DNA from: a virus
Direction: 5' to 3' (one strand)
Length of the DNA stretch: 63,209 bases
Virus record (IMG/VR): IMGVR_UViG_3300035670_011686
Span: 1-63,209 of that record
A program made the translations under genes and the position numbers. The notes beneath the pieces were generated by a model. It did not search any database, had not been told where the DNA came from, and worked only from the letters and a program-made list of their open reading frames with translations. Positions 53,295 to 60,820 of the stretch are shown here, piece by piece. How positions within the stretch are numbered: position 1 is the stretch's first letter; every line of letters begins with the position of its first letter.

Positions 53295-53810
53295 ATGGCA
53301 GAGAAATTAGTTCCAATTACGCGCTTAGGTAAATTCTTCGGTGGAGAAGATTACAGCCTTGATATTTCCATGGGTCAAGAATGGTTAGAAGGTGATATGA
53401 ACTTCACAGTGGTATTGTATCGTATCGATAGATACCGTACTCGAATTGATGATGTTTATGGTGAATCACCAGAGGGTGGAATTCAGTTCCTTGCTCCTGT
53501 TGAACTAAAGGGTTATGTTCAAATCTTATCCCCCACTGCTCAGAGACTCGGTACATCTCGTGTTGAACAGAATGAACCTGGTAATATGAGATTCTCTGTT
53601 TACCGTGCCTACTTGGAAGAATTGGGTGTCGATATTCAAATGGGTGATTACCTTGGATATTACGAGTCTGAAGATAAAGTTAGATACTACACCGTATCTG
53701 ACGATGGTCGTGTCGTGTCTGATAATAAACATACTTATGGTGGTTACAAACCGTTCTATAGAACAATCATTGCAACACCAACAAGTCAAAATGAATTTTA
53801 CGGTACATAA
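53295..53810 (+). CDS. Neck / head-completion protein, gp14-like
   Basis: The 171-residue protein resembles T4 gp14 in arrangement. A strand pair leads into DRYRTRIDDVYGES (T4: REYVSPDLIFGED, from memory). Then YLEELGVDIQMGDYLGYY and YYTVSDDGRV match the gp14 turn before EPKEGDLIYF, and PFYRTIIATP sits like T4 PFYQLG. It is shorter than T4 gp14 (256). Its stop overlaps the start of the gp15-like gene by one base. Confidence 0.55.
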   Translation: MAEKLVPITRLGKFFGGEDYSLDISMGQEWLEGDMNFTVVLYRIDRYRTRIDDVYGESPEGGIQFLAPVELKGYVQILSPTAQRLGTSRVEQNEPGNMRFSVYRAYLEELGVDIQMGDYLGYYESEDKVRYYTVSDDGRVVSDNKHTYGGYKPFYRTIIATPTSQNEFYGT

Positions 53811-54874
53811 TGGCACTTCCAAAAAACCCTATTTTCAAGAAACAAATTAAAATGGATATTGACTTGGTCCCACCAAAGACTTTGTCAGCCAGAAGAGAAC
53901 AACTTTTACAATTCATTAATGAAGATGGAACTTACCTTCCTCAGAGTGTTCTTCATGCCGATTTGGATGGGGGGATGTTAGAATTTGTCAAAAATGAATT
54001 AAAGACAACTGTATCCGGTAAAGACATCAATGTTATTGACAAAATTATAACAAATCAAAGATGGTCACAGTTTACAGAAACTTGGAACTTCAAAGACAAT
54101 GATTTTAACGTACAACTCCCCTTTATTACTCTTGTAAGACAACCTGAGGTGAAATACGGAACCAATCCATCGACTCAATATACGATTCCTGTTAGAAAAC
54201 AATTCTATTATGCCACAGTTCCAACATGGAATGGTAACCAAAAAGGTTATGATGTTTATACTATACCCCAACCAGTACCAGTAGATATAAATTACAGTGT
54301 GAAAATTATTTGTAACAGGATGAGGGAATTGAATACATTCAACAAAAATGTTCTTCAAACTTTTTCTTCTCGTCAAGCATACACTTTTATCAAGGGTCAG
54401 TATGTTCCCATAATAATGAATAATATTTCAGACGAATCAGTAATCGATGTTGACAGAAGAAATTACTACATTCAAAGTTACGATTTTACCATGTTGGGTT
54501 ACTTGATAGACGAGGAAGAATTTGAGGTTAAACCCGCAATTTCTCGTGTAGTTCAACTTTTCGAAGTAGATACTCAAGTGCCTAAGGGAAAAAGAACACA
54601 AATTATCCCCCCCAATCCTGATGAATTTACTTATAAATTATTTTTCACCGCGGAGAATAGTACTTTAGTTGATGACCAAGTGGACTATCGAGTGAACCTA
54701 TCTTTTGTGAATAGTTCAAATGTATTTGGTTATTCAATTTTTATCAACGAAGACTTTTATGGAGATAATTTAAACCAAATCCAACTCAACACTGGGGATA
54801 TATTCAGGGTTGAGATTGTAAAACAAACTGCAAGTGAAGAAGCCTTTATCGAGTTTCAATCGACATTGGTTTAA
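53810..54874 (+). CDS. Tail-sheath terminator, gp15-like
   Basis: The 354-residue protein resembles T4 gp15, which caps the tail and joins it to the neck. The core (INYSVKIICNRMRELNTF, then ISDESVIDVDRRNYYIQSYDF, then MLGYLIDEEEFEVKPAIS) parallels gp15 (LSIFTRYEDDMF; LSRRRIEWSLTFEVNG, from memory). About 100 extra C-terminal residues follow, beta-rich with FFTAENSTLVDDQ. It precedes the sheath gene, as in T4. The end overlaps a tiny antisense gene by 4 bases. Confidence 0.6.
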   Translation: MALPKNPIFKKQIKMDIDLVPPKTLSARREQLLQFINEDGTYLPQSVLHADLDGGMLEFVKNELKTTVSGKDINVIDKIITNQRWSQFTETWNFKDNDFNVQLPFITLVRQPEVKYGTNPSTQYTIPVRKQFYYATVPTWNGNQKGYDVYTIPQPVPVDINYSVKIICNRMRELNTFNKNVLQTFSSRQAYTFIKGQYVPIIMNNISDESVIDVDRRNYYIQSYDFTMLGYLIDEEEFEVKPAISRVVQLFEVDTQVPKGKRTQIIPPNPDEFTYKLFFTAENSTLVDDQVDYRVNLSFVNSSNVFGYSIFINEDFYGDNLNQIQLNTGDIFRVEIVKQTASEEAFIEFQSTLV

Positions 54875-55035
54875 TTTTCTCCGTAGATATCTTTTTGTTC
54901 TTTACAGGTATCCAAAATAAGTTTTTCTAAAAAACGATACATCTTAAAACCATTTTTATCGCAATAAGTTTTTAGAACTTCATGCGTTGTTTGAGAAATC
55001 TTTAGATTCTTTATTTGTTTGACTTCTTTTTTCAT
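54871..55035 (-). CDS. Ribbon-helix-helix-like small protein, antisense in neck-sheath gap
   Basis: This 54-codon gene starts at an ATG at 55035. Its product (MKKEVKQIKNLKISQTTHEV, continuing LKTYCDKNGFKMYRFLEKLI) has one N-terminal strand (IKNLKIS), a helix (QTTHEVLKTYCDKNG), a turn and a second helix (MYRFLEKLILDTCKE). That is the plan of Arc/MetJ-type ribbon-helix-helix DNA-binding dimers. Its basic N-terminus would provide the DNA-contacting strand. It is the only minus-strand gene in this late plus-strand block and overlaps the stop of gp15-like tail to tail by 4 bases. It could be a local transcriptional regulator. Confidence 0.6.
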   Translation of the reverse strand: MKKEVKQIKNLKISQTTHEVLKTYCDKNGFKMYRFLEKLILDTCKEQKDIYGEN

Positions 55036-55113
55036 AGGAAGAAAAAAGGTAGAAAAAAAACATACCCTTTAATAATACATATTTAAAAGTCAAGTTTTTT
55101 CGTTTCAAATCAA

Positions 55114-55122
55114 ATATTTATC
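55114..55122 (+). promoter_or_regulatory. Late-promoter-like motif ATATTTATC
   Basis: It lies 34 bases before the sheath ATG at 55157, giving a longer A-rich leader than most. Confidence 0.6.
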
Positions 55123-55156
55123 TAATAAAATAAAACCGAATAAGAAAAATTAAAAC

Positions 55157-58100
55157 ATGTTTTTTCAATTAACATCACAAGCAAATCAAAAAGTTTTCGT
55201 ATCACCAGGAGTTTATACTTCTGAAACGGACTTATCATTTGTTGCACAAAGTGTGGGTGTAACCACTTTGGGTTTGGTAGGTGAGACTCTAAAGGGACCG
55301 GCATTCGAACCAATTTTTATAACAAATTTTGACGAATTCCAAACTTTTTTTGGTGGAACTGTTCCAACAAAATTTATCAACACACAAATCCCTAAATACG
55401 AAGCCGCTTATATCGCTAAAGCTTACCTTCAACAATCCAATCAATTATTTGTTACTAGAATTTTGGGATTGTCAGGTTACGATGCGGGTCCGTCTTGGAA
55501 TATCCAAGCAATTGCTAACGTGGCAGGTTGTTCTGTTGGTATTAATACAACTGCATCAACTGTTTCATTTTCGGCAACCTTTACTGGTAATACAAGTGGT
55601 ACCACTATAGGATTTACAAGTGCTTTACCTGCATTGATAAGTAACAACTTGAATACACAATATTCGCTTATCGATGGGTCAACATCCAATTACTCGAGCG
55701 ATTTATTTCAGTTTATGCTTAGTATTTCCGCTAACACCTCTGTTTCAGCTTCGACAGTAAATGTTTATGGGTCCATTCCTAATTCCACATATACAAGTCT
55801 TAACACGACGTATCCTCTTTTTGATAACGTTTTTGGTGTAGATAATGTTAATGTTGATTTTGCGGACTTAACTTCAGGTAGTAACGACCCTTGGTATTAT
55901 GCAACTTTTGATGTTACCTCAGGCAACATTTATACGGGTTACTCTTGGTACAATACTGTTACTAATTTTGTGACGGGTGCGTCAGGATTTTTCTCAGGTA
56001 CTTTAACAGGACAATTATTTACTTATTCGGGAAGTGCTTATTCAGATTGGAATAATTTGATTTTAGCTACAATTCGTTCTAGAGGTATTTCTATTTATGA
56101 TGCTAATGACCACGGACCACAATACCAAGTTACAGGTTTAACCGATTTACAACTCGTGTGTGATGGAGCTTATTCGGGTGTTTCTTCAAGTCCTTTTGCT
56201 ACATTCCAACTAAGTGGTGTTACTTTCGAGGGTAAAACTTTTGCTTTTGATGCATCTTTTGATTCAACAAGTGCAAATTACATCACCAAAGTTTTGGGGA
56301 TAACCAATTTTTCTAAACCAAGACAAGATGTTCCAATCTTTGTGGAGGAGTCTTATTTGGGGTTACTAAATTATGGGTATAACAAAGGATACGTTCGTGG
56401 TGTAAAATGTGATATGATTGCATTACCTGAAGCTCGTGACAAATCTTCAACCACTAGTATTGCTTGGAACTTAGAACAATACCAAACCCCAAAAACTCCT
56501 TGGTTCGTTTCCGAACTTCGTGGTAACCAAGTTTTTGAATTATTTAGGTTCCACACTATAAGTGATGGTAACACAGCTAACACTGAGGTGAAGATTTCTA
56601 TAGCAAATATTTCGTTTAATAATTTAACTTTTGACGTTCAAGTTAGAGACTTTTTTGACACAGATGCTAATCCTGTAGTCTATGAAAAATTCACTAACTG
56701 TACGATGGACCCAAGTTCAAATAGTTTTGTTGCTAAAAAAATTGGCTCTTTAGATGGTGAATATCCTTTGAATTCGGCTTACATAATGGTTGAACTCTCT
56801 GACGAGTATCCAATAGACGCGCTTCCATGTGGTTTCTTTGGTTTAGAACAAAGAATTTACGAAAGTGCAAGTAATCCATCACCTTTCCCAATTATTAAAA
56901 ACAAATATTTTTTCCCGGGTGAAACAATTTTTGACCCACCATTTGGCACAAGTGCTGGTGGAAGCAACATTGTTTCTTCATCAGGTGATATTGTAAGGAG
57001 AACTTATTTGGGCATCTCTTCTCAATTTGGTGTGGATACCGATTTATTACAATACAAGGGTAAGAAAAATCCTATTGTAGGTTGGGATTTGGCAACAACT
57101 TCCGAACCTTGGAATTATCAAACCAAAGGTTTCCACATGGACTCTGGTGCAACAATTATCCAAATTACTAATTCCCAAGTTACAAGTGGAACACCAGCTT
57201 TTGTTTGTGGTGTTGCAACTTTTGATGACGAACCTACAAATCAAGAAAATCCATATTATTTCTTGTATTCAAGAAAGTTTACTTGTGTATTCCAAGGTGG
57301 TTTCGATGGATGGGACATCTACAGAGAATTCAGAACAAACCAAGATAGGTTTGCTTTAGGAGCATCAGGATATTTGCAAGGAGCAACCCCGACGCAACGT
57401 TATCCAACCGCATCGGGTGATGGTACTTTCAAACGAATAGTTGTTGGTGACAACACTCAAGATTTTGCAAACACTGATTACTACGCATATTTGTTGGGTC
57501 AATTATCGTTTGCTAATCCTGAATCAACAAATATAAATGTGTTTGCAACTCCTGGGATTGATTATGTTAATAATTCAAATCTTTGTGAATTAGCAATTGG
57601 TATGATTGAAAATGAGAGAGCTGACTCGGTATACATTGTGACCACACCAGACTACAATATGTATACAAATGATGGTACTTCACAATTTGAAATTATTTAC
57701 CCACAAGAAGCTGTAGATAACCTTGACCAAACAGGTATAGATTCATCATACACCGCATCTTATTACCCATGGATTTTGGAAAGAGATACTGTAAACAACA
57801 CTCAGATTTACATACCACCAACAGGTCAGGTTTGTAGAAACTTAGCGTTAACCGATAATATTTCATTCCCTTGGTTCGCATCCGCAGGTTACACAAGAGG
57901 TCTTGTGAACTCAGTGAAGGCGAGATTAAAACTTACTCAAGAAGATAGGGACACCCTTTATCAAGGAAGGTTGAATCCAATTGCAACTTTCTCCGATGTT
58001 GGTACAGTAATTTGGGGTAACAAAACTCTACAAATTAGAGATACAGCACTAAACAGATTGAATGTAAGACGTTTATTACTTCAGGCTCGTAAATTGATAT

Positions 58101-58363
58101 CTGCGGTTGCGGTAAGATTGTTGTTTGAACAAAACGATGAAATTGTAAGACAACAATTCTTGGATTCGGTAAACCCAATCTTGGATGCAATCAGAAGAGA
58201 CCGTGGTTTATACGACTTTAGAGTTACAGTAGCGTCTACACCTGAAGATTTGGATAGAAACACTTTGACAGGAAAGATTTACTTGAAACCAACTAAAGCA
58301 CTTGAATTTATTGATATTGAGTTTTTAATTACTCCGACTGGAGCTTCTTTCGAAAATATTTAA
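55157..58363 (+). CDS. Tail sheath protein, gp18-like, enlarged
   Basis: The 1068-residue contractile sheath begins with the family N-terminus VFVSPGVYTSETDLSFV (14-30) and TTLGLVGETLKGPAFEP (about 36-52). Its C-terminal third is typical: PWFASAGYTRGLVNSV, LRLTQEDRDTL-like LKLTQEDRDTLYQGRLNPI, and RRDRGLYDFRVTV (about 1014-1026). T4 gp18 has 659 residues. About 400 extra residues lie mainly between about 110 and 620 as Ser/Thr/Gly-rich beta sequence, probably extra domains exposed on the tail surface. A strong terminator follows the stop. Confidence 0.88.
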   Translation: MFFQLTSQANQKVFVSPGVYTSETDLSFVAQSVGVTTLGLVGETLKGPAFEPIFITNFDEFQTFFGGTVPTKFINTQIPKYEAAYIAKAYLQQSNQLFVTRILGLSGYDAGPSWNIQAIANVAGCSVGINTTASTVSFSATFTGNTSGTTIGFTSALPALISNNLNTQYSLIDGSTSNYSSDLFQFMLSISANTSVSASTVNVYGSIPNSTYTSLNTTYPLFDNVFGVDNVNVDFADLTSGSNDPWYYATFDVTSGNIYTGYSWYNTVTNFVTGASGFFSGTLTGQLFTYSGSAYSDWNNLILATIRSRGISIYDANDHGPQYQVTGLTDLQLVCDGAYSGVSSSPFATFQLSGVTFEGKTFAFDASFDSTSANYITKVLGITNFSKPRQDVPIFVEESYLGLLNYGYNKGYVRGVKCDMIALPEARDKSSTTSIAWNLEQYQTPKTPWFVSELRGNQVFELFRFHTISDGNTANTEVKISIANISFNNLTFDVQVRDFFDTDANPVVYEKFTNCTMDPSSNSFVAKKIGSLDGEYPLNSAYIMVELSDEYPIDALPCGFFGLEQRIYESASNPSPFPIIKNKYFFPGETIFDPPFGTSAGGSNIVSSSGDIVRRTYLGISSQFGVDTDLLQYKGKKNPIVGWDLATTSEPWNYQTKGFHMDSGATIIQITNSQVTSGTPAFVCGVATFDDEPTNQENPYYFLYSRKFTCVFQGGFDGWDIYREFRTNQDRFALGASGYLQGATPTQRYPTASGDGTFKRIVVGDNTQDFANTDYYAYLLGQLSFANPESTNINVFATPGIDYVNNSNLCELAIGMIENERADSVYIVTTPDYNMYTNDGTSQFEIIYPQEAVDNLDQTGIDSSYTASYYPWILERDTVNNTQIYIPPTGQVCRNLALTDNISFPWFASAGYTRGLVNSVKARLKLTQEDRDTLYQGRLNPIATFSDVGTVIWGNKTLQIRDTALNRLNVRRLLLQARKLISAVAVRLLFEQNDEIVRQQFLDSVNPILDAIRRDRGLYDFRVTVASTPEDLDRNTLTGKIYLKPTKALEFIDIEFLITPTGASFENI

Positions 58364-58371
58364 TATCTTTG

Positions 58372-58402
58372 GGGTGGGAAAACAAATTCCCACCCTTTTT
58401 TT
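58372..58402 (+). terminator. Intrinsic terminator after sheath
   Basis: The arms GGGTGGGAA and TTCCCACCC with loop AACAAA form a 9-bp stem followed by seven T. It lies 8 bases after the sheath stop and would let the abundant sheath be expressed separately. Confidence 0.95.
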
Positions 58403-58414
58403 GCCTAATCGAAA

Positions 58415-59236
58415 ATGAAAACTAAAATTAAGGACACTTTCAAAAGTGGAACGCCAGACCTCAAGTACTACGCGTTTGATTGGGATGATAACATTGTTCA
58501 CATGCCAACCAAAATCATTCTGTTAAATGATAAGGATGAAGAAGTGGAAATGTCAACTGAGGATTTTGCAACTCACAGAGACAAAATCGGGAAACAAACT
58601 TTTAATTACTTAGGTCATAAAATTGTTGATTACTCGGATGACCCATTCCGATTTTTTGGGGTTCATGGTGACAAACAATTTTTGAAAGATACCTTACAGG
58701 CTAAAGTTGGACCAGCATGGAATGATTTCAAAGAATCAATCAATAATGGTTCAATCTTTGCGATTATAACCGCTCGAGGTCATAATCCAAATACAATCAA
58801 AGAAGCTATTTTTAATTACATCAATACAGATTTTGGGGGTATTTCCAAAAAAGAATTAGTAAAAAATCTAAAAAAATATCGGGACTTTGTGGACGAAGAA
58901 AAAATGACCGATGAAGAAATGATTAAGTCTTATTTAGAATTAAATCGTTACAACCCTGTAAGTTTTGGAAATGAAGATGGTGCATCTTCTCCTGAAGAAG
59001 CTAAAGTACGCGCAATGGCAGATTTTGTAAATTATGTTAAATCTATGGCAGCGCTGTTACATAAAACAGCATTTCTAAAAAAAGACATAGCAAATAAATT
59101 CGTACCAGGCAAGCCAACTATAGGATTTTCAGATGATGATGAAAGGAATGTAGAAAAGATTAAAGATTATTTTAAATCAATTAAAGAACCGGTAAAAACA
59201 TATTCAACTAAAGGAGGAATAAAAAAAGAATACTAG
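58415..59236 (+). CDS. HAD-like phosphatase with DWDDN motif
   Basis: The 273-residue protein has HAD motif I as YYAFDWDDNIVHMP (18-31; D22 and D24), motif II FAIITARGHNP (about 110-120) and motif III/IV in TIGFSDDDERNVEKI (about 232-246). The third position after the nucleophile pair, normally Thr or Gly, is Asp-Asn here. It lies between the sheath and tube genes, an odd place for an enzyme. It could remove a nucleotide 5-phosphate or 3-phosphate. No late motif precedes it. Confidence 0.7.
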   Translation: MKTKIKDTFKSGTPDLKYYAFDWDDNIVHMPTKIILLNDKDEEVEMSTEDFATHRDKIGKQTFNYLGHKIVDYSDDPFRFFGVHGDKQFLKDTLQAKVGPAWNDFKESINNGSIFAIITARGHNPNTIKEAIFNYINTDFGGISKKELVKNLKKYRDFVDEEKMTDEEMIKSYLELNRYNPVSFGNEDGASSPEEAKVRAMADFVNYVKSMAALLHKTAFLKKDIANKFVPGKPTIGFSDDDERNVEKIKDYFKSIKEPVKTYSTKGGIKKEY

Positions 59237-59303
59237 TACTGGAACTCTAGTTGAGAATAAATTTCCGCAAAAAAAAGTCAATAGAAAAAATATGCCCATT
59301 GGT

Positions 59304-59312
59304 ATATTTATA
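59304..59312 (+). promoter_or_regulatory. Late-promoter-like motif ATATTTATA
   Basis: It lies 33 bases before the tail tube ATG at 59346. Confidence 0.6.
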
Positions 59313-59345
59313 ATAAAAGATAAAAGTAAAAATTAAGATATTACC

Positions 59346-59834
59346 ATGGCGGATTTATTAATGAAAATGCCGATTCCTTATGAACCAAAAAGACAAAACA
59401 GGTTTATATTAAGGTTTCCATCATCTTTGGGTATTAATGAGTGGTTTGTAGAATCAACTGCTCGACCACACATTACGATTAACCCAACAGAAATTCAGTT
59501 CTTGAATACCTCAACCTTCGTTGCGGGAAGATTTAACTGGCAAACTATTCCCGTAACATTCCGTGACCCTATTGGTCCTTCAGCGGCACAGGCTCTTATG
59601 GAATGGGTACGTCTTCACGCTGAATCAGTAACTGGTCGTATGGGATACGCAGCAGGATACAAAAAAGACATTGACTTAGAGATGTTAGACCCAACAGGTG
59701 TTGTTGTGGAGAAATGGATTCTCTATGGTACATTCCTTACAGATGTGAACTTTAATACCTTAAACTACTCTCAAGATGGATTGGCAACAATCAGTGCCAC
59801 TTTGAGGATGGACCGTTGTGTATTGATTTACTAA
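59346..59834 (+). CDS. Tail tube protein, gp19-like
   Basis: At 162 residues this is the length of T4 gp19 (163). It begins with PYEPKRQNRFILRFPSSLG and contains ITINPTEIQFLN and RFNWQTIPVTFRDPIGPSAAQALMEW, the last a signature of the family. KKDIDLEMLDPTGVVVEKWIL and TISATLRMDRCVLIY complete the tube fold. It polymerises into the inner tail tube around the tape measure. A late motif precedes it and a terminator follows. Confidence 0.92.
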   Translation: MADLLMKMPIPYEPKRQNRFILRFPSSLGINEWFVESTARPHITINPTEIQFLNTSTFVAGRFNWQTIPVTFRDPIGPSAAQALMEWVRLHAESVTGRMGYAAGYKKDIDLEMLDPTGVVVEKWILYGTFLTDVNFNTLNYSQDGLATISATLRMDRCVLIY

Positions 59835-59838
59835 TATT

Positions 59839-59847
59839 GTATTTATT
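59839..59847 (+). promoter_or_regulatory. Motif GTATTTATT after tube gene
   Basis: It lies 58 bases before the ATG at 59906, with a strong terminator between. The order makes a working promoter here doubtful. Confidence 0.3.
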
Positions 59848-59870
59848 TACTTTTATTAACTTTTATATTT

Positions 59871-59897
59871 AACCGTAGAGCTAAACTCTACGGTTTT
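59871..59897 (+). terminator. Intrinsic terminator after tube gene
   Basis: The arms AACCGTAGAG and CTCTACGGTT with loop CTAAA form a perfect 10-bp stem followed by TTTCTTTT. It lies 36 bases after the tube stop and 8 bases before the next ATG. Confidence 0.93.
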
Positions 59898-59905
59898 TCT
59901 TTTAT

Positions 59906-60649
59906 ATGGACCAAGAAACGATTAATTACGGACAACAACAGTTTACACTACCACACGATGTAGTACCCCTTCCCTCAAAGGGAATGTTTTATAAGAATAA
60001 AAAATCATCTTTGAAGGTTGGTTACTTGACTGCAAGTGATGAAAATATTTTGATTGCGGGTGGTAAAGATATGACCACAAATCTTCTACGAGCCAAAATT
60101 TATGAGCCAGGTGTGAGACCTGAAGACTTACTCGAAAGTGATATTGAAGCGATTTTAATTTTTTTAAGAAACACTGCATTTGGTCCAAATATCGAATTGA
60201 ATTTAACTGACCCCAAAACAAACAGAAAGTTTGTTGCGAATGAAAGACTTGACGAACTTAACATCATTAGTGGTAATGAACCAAATGAAGACGGAAGTTT
60301 TACAACAAAACTACCGATGTCCGAAAAAACAGTTAAGTTGAAACCACTCAATTTCGGTGAAGTTACAGAAATTAATAATTTATCTGAAACCTATCCTCAA
60401 GGGAGAGTTGCTCCAATTAGAACTTGGAGACTACAAAGAGAAATTGTGGAGGTTGATGGTACTCAAGACAAAGTAGAAATCCAAAAGTTTGCGGAATCCA
60501 TGCCGTTTGCGGATTCAAAGTACATAAAAAAATTCATGAATGAAAACGTGCCTCGATTAGATATGAATCGGGTGATTATTGCCCCGTCAGGAGAAAAGCT
60601 AATGGTGAACATTGGCTTCGGGGTTGACTTTTTTCGTCCTTTCTTCTGA
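59906..60649 (+). CDS. T4 gp26-family baseplate/tail assembly chaperone
   Basis: The 247-residue protein has the N-terminal VPLPSKGMFYKNKKSSLKVG (20-39), then LTASDENILIAGG and LLESDIEAILIFLRNTAFG (about 75-93), which match the T4 base-plate protein family (gp26). Its position between tube and tape measure is that of the lambda gpG tail chaperone. In other myoviruses such chaperones are extended by frameshifting, and the codons before the stop allow that here (see the next feature). I judge it a chaperone that loads the tape measure, acting in tail assembly. Confidence 0.72.
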   Translation: MDQETINYGQQQFTLPHDVVPLPSKGMFYKNKKSSLKVGYLTASDENILIAGGKDMTTNLLRAKIYEPGVRPEDLLESDIEAILIFLRNTAFGPNIELNLTDPKTNRKFVANERLDELNIISGNEPNEDGSFTTKLPMSEKTVKLKPLNFGEVTEINNLSETYPQGRVAPIRTWRLQREIVEVDGTQDKVEIQKFAESMPFADSKYIKKFMNENVPRLDMNRVIIAPSGEKLMVNIGFGVDFFRPFF

Positions 60650-60788
60650 TTATAGAAAAAACCAAATAGACGAGTTTTACTATTTGTCTAAAATATTTTC
60701 TATACCCTACTCAGATTTTATGAGTATGCCGATTTTTATACGGAAGTATCTGTTGGATAAGTGGGTTGAAGATAACCAAAAAAAATAA
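60636..60788 (+). CDS. Probable +1 frameshift extension of tail chaperone
   Basis: The frame open from 60609 to the TAA at 60788 continues the gp26-like protein if the ribosome slips +1 (or -2) at GAC-TTT-TTT-CGT (60626-60637). The Phe tRNA on TTT could re-pair with the overlapping TTC. The extension has 50 residues: SSDYRKNQIDEFYYLSKIF, then SIPYSDFMSMPIFIRKYLL, ending DKWVEDNQKK. It is hydrophobic and aromatic, with the S-Y-x-x-x-x-M-P turn typical of gpT-like chaperone tails. No ATG or good start precedes it apart from one that would give 22 residues. Frameshifting is inferred. Confidence 0.65.
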   Translation, partial: VLSSDYRKNQIDEFYYLSKIFSIPYSDFMSMPIFIRKYLLDKWVEDNQKK

Positions 60789-60796
60789 CAAAAACC

Positions 60797-60805
60797 CTAT
60801 TTATA
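60797..60805 (+). promoter_or_regulatory. Late-promoter-like motif CTATTTATA
   Basis: It lies 15 bases before the tape measure ATG at 60821. Confidence 0.6.
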
Positions 60806-60820
60806 ATATAAAAGTCCATA

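Noticed and set aside
55060-55100. TTGACT and TATTAT boxes on the minus strand upstream of the small RHH gene
   Set aside because: They are only about 10 bases apart, too close for a sigma-70-type promoter.
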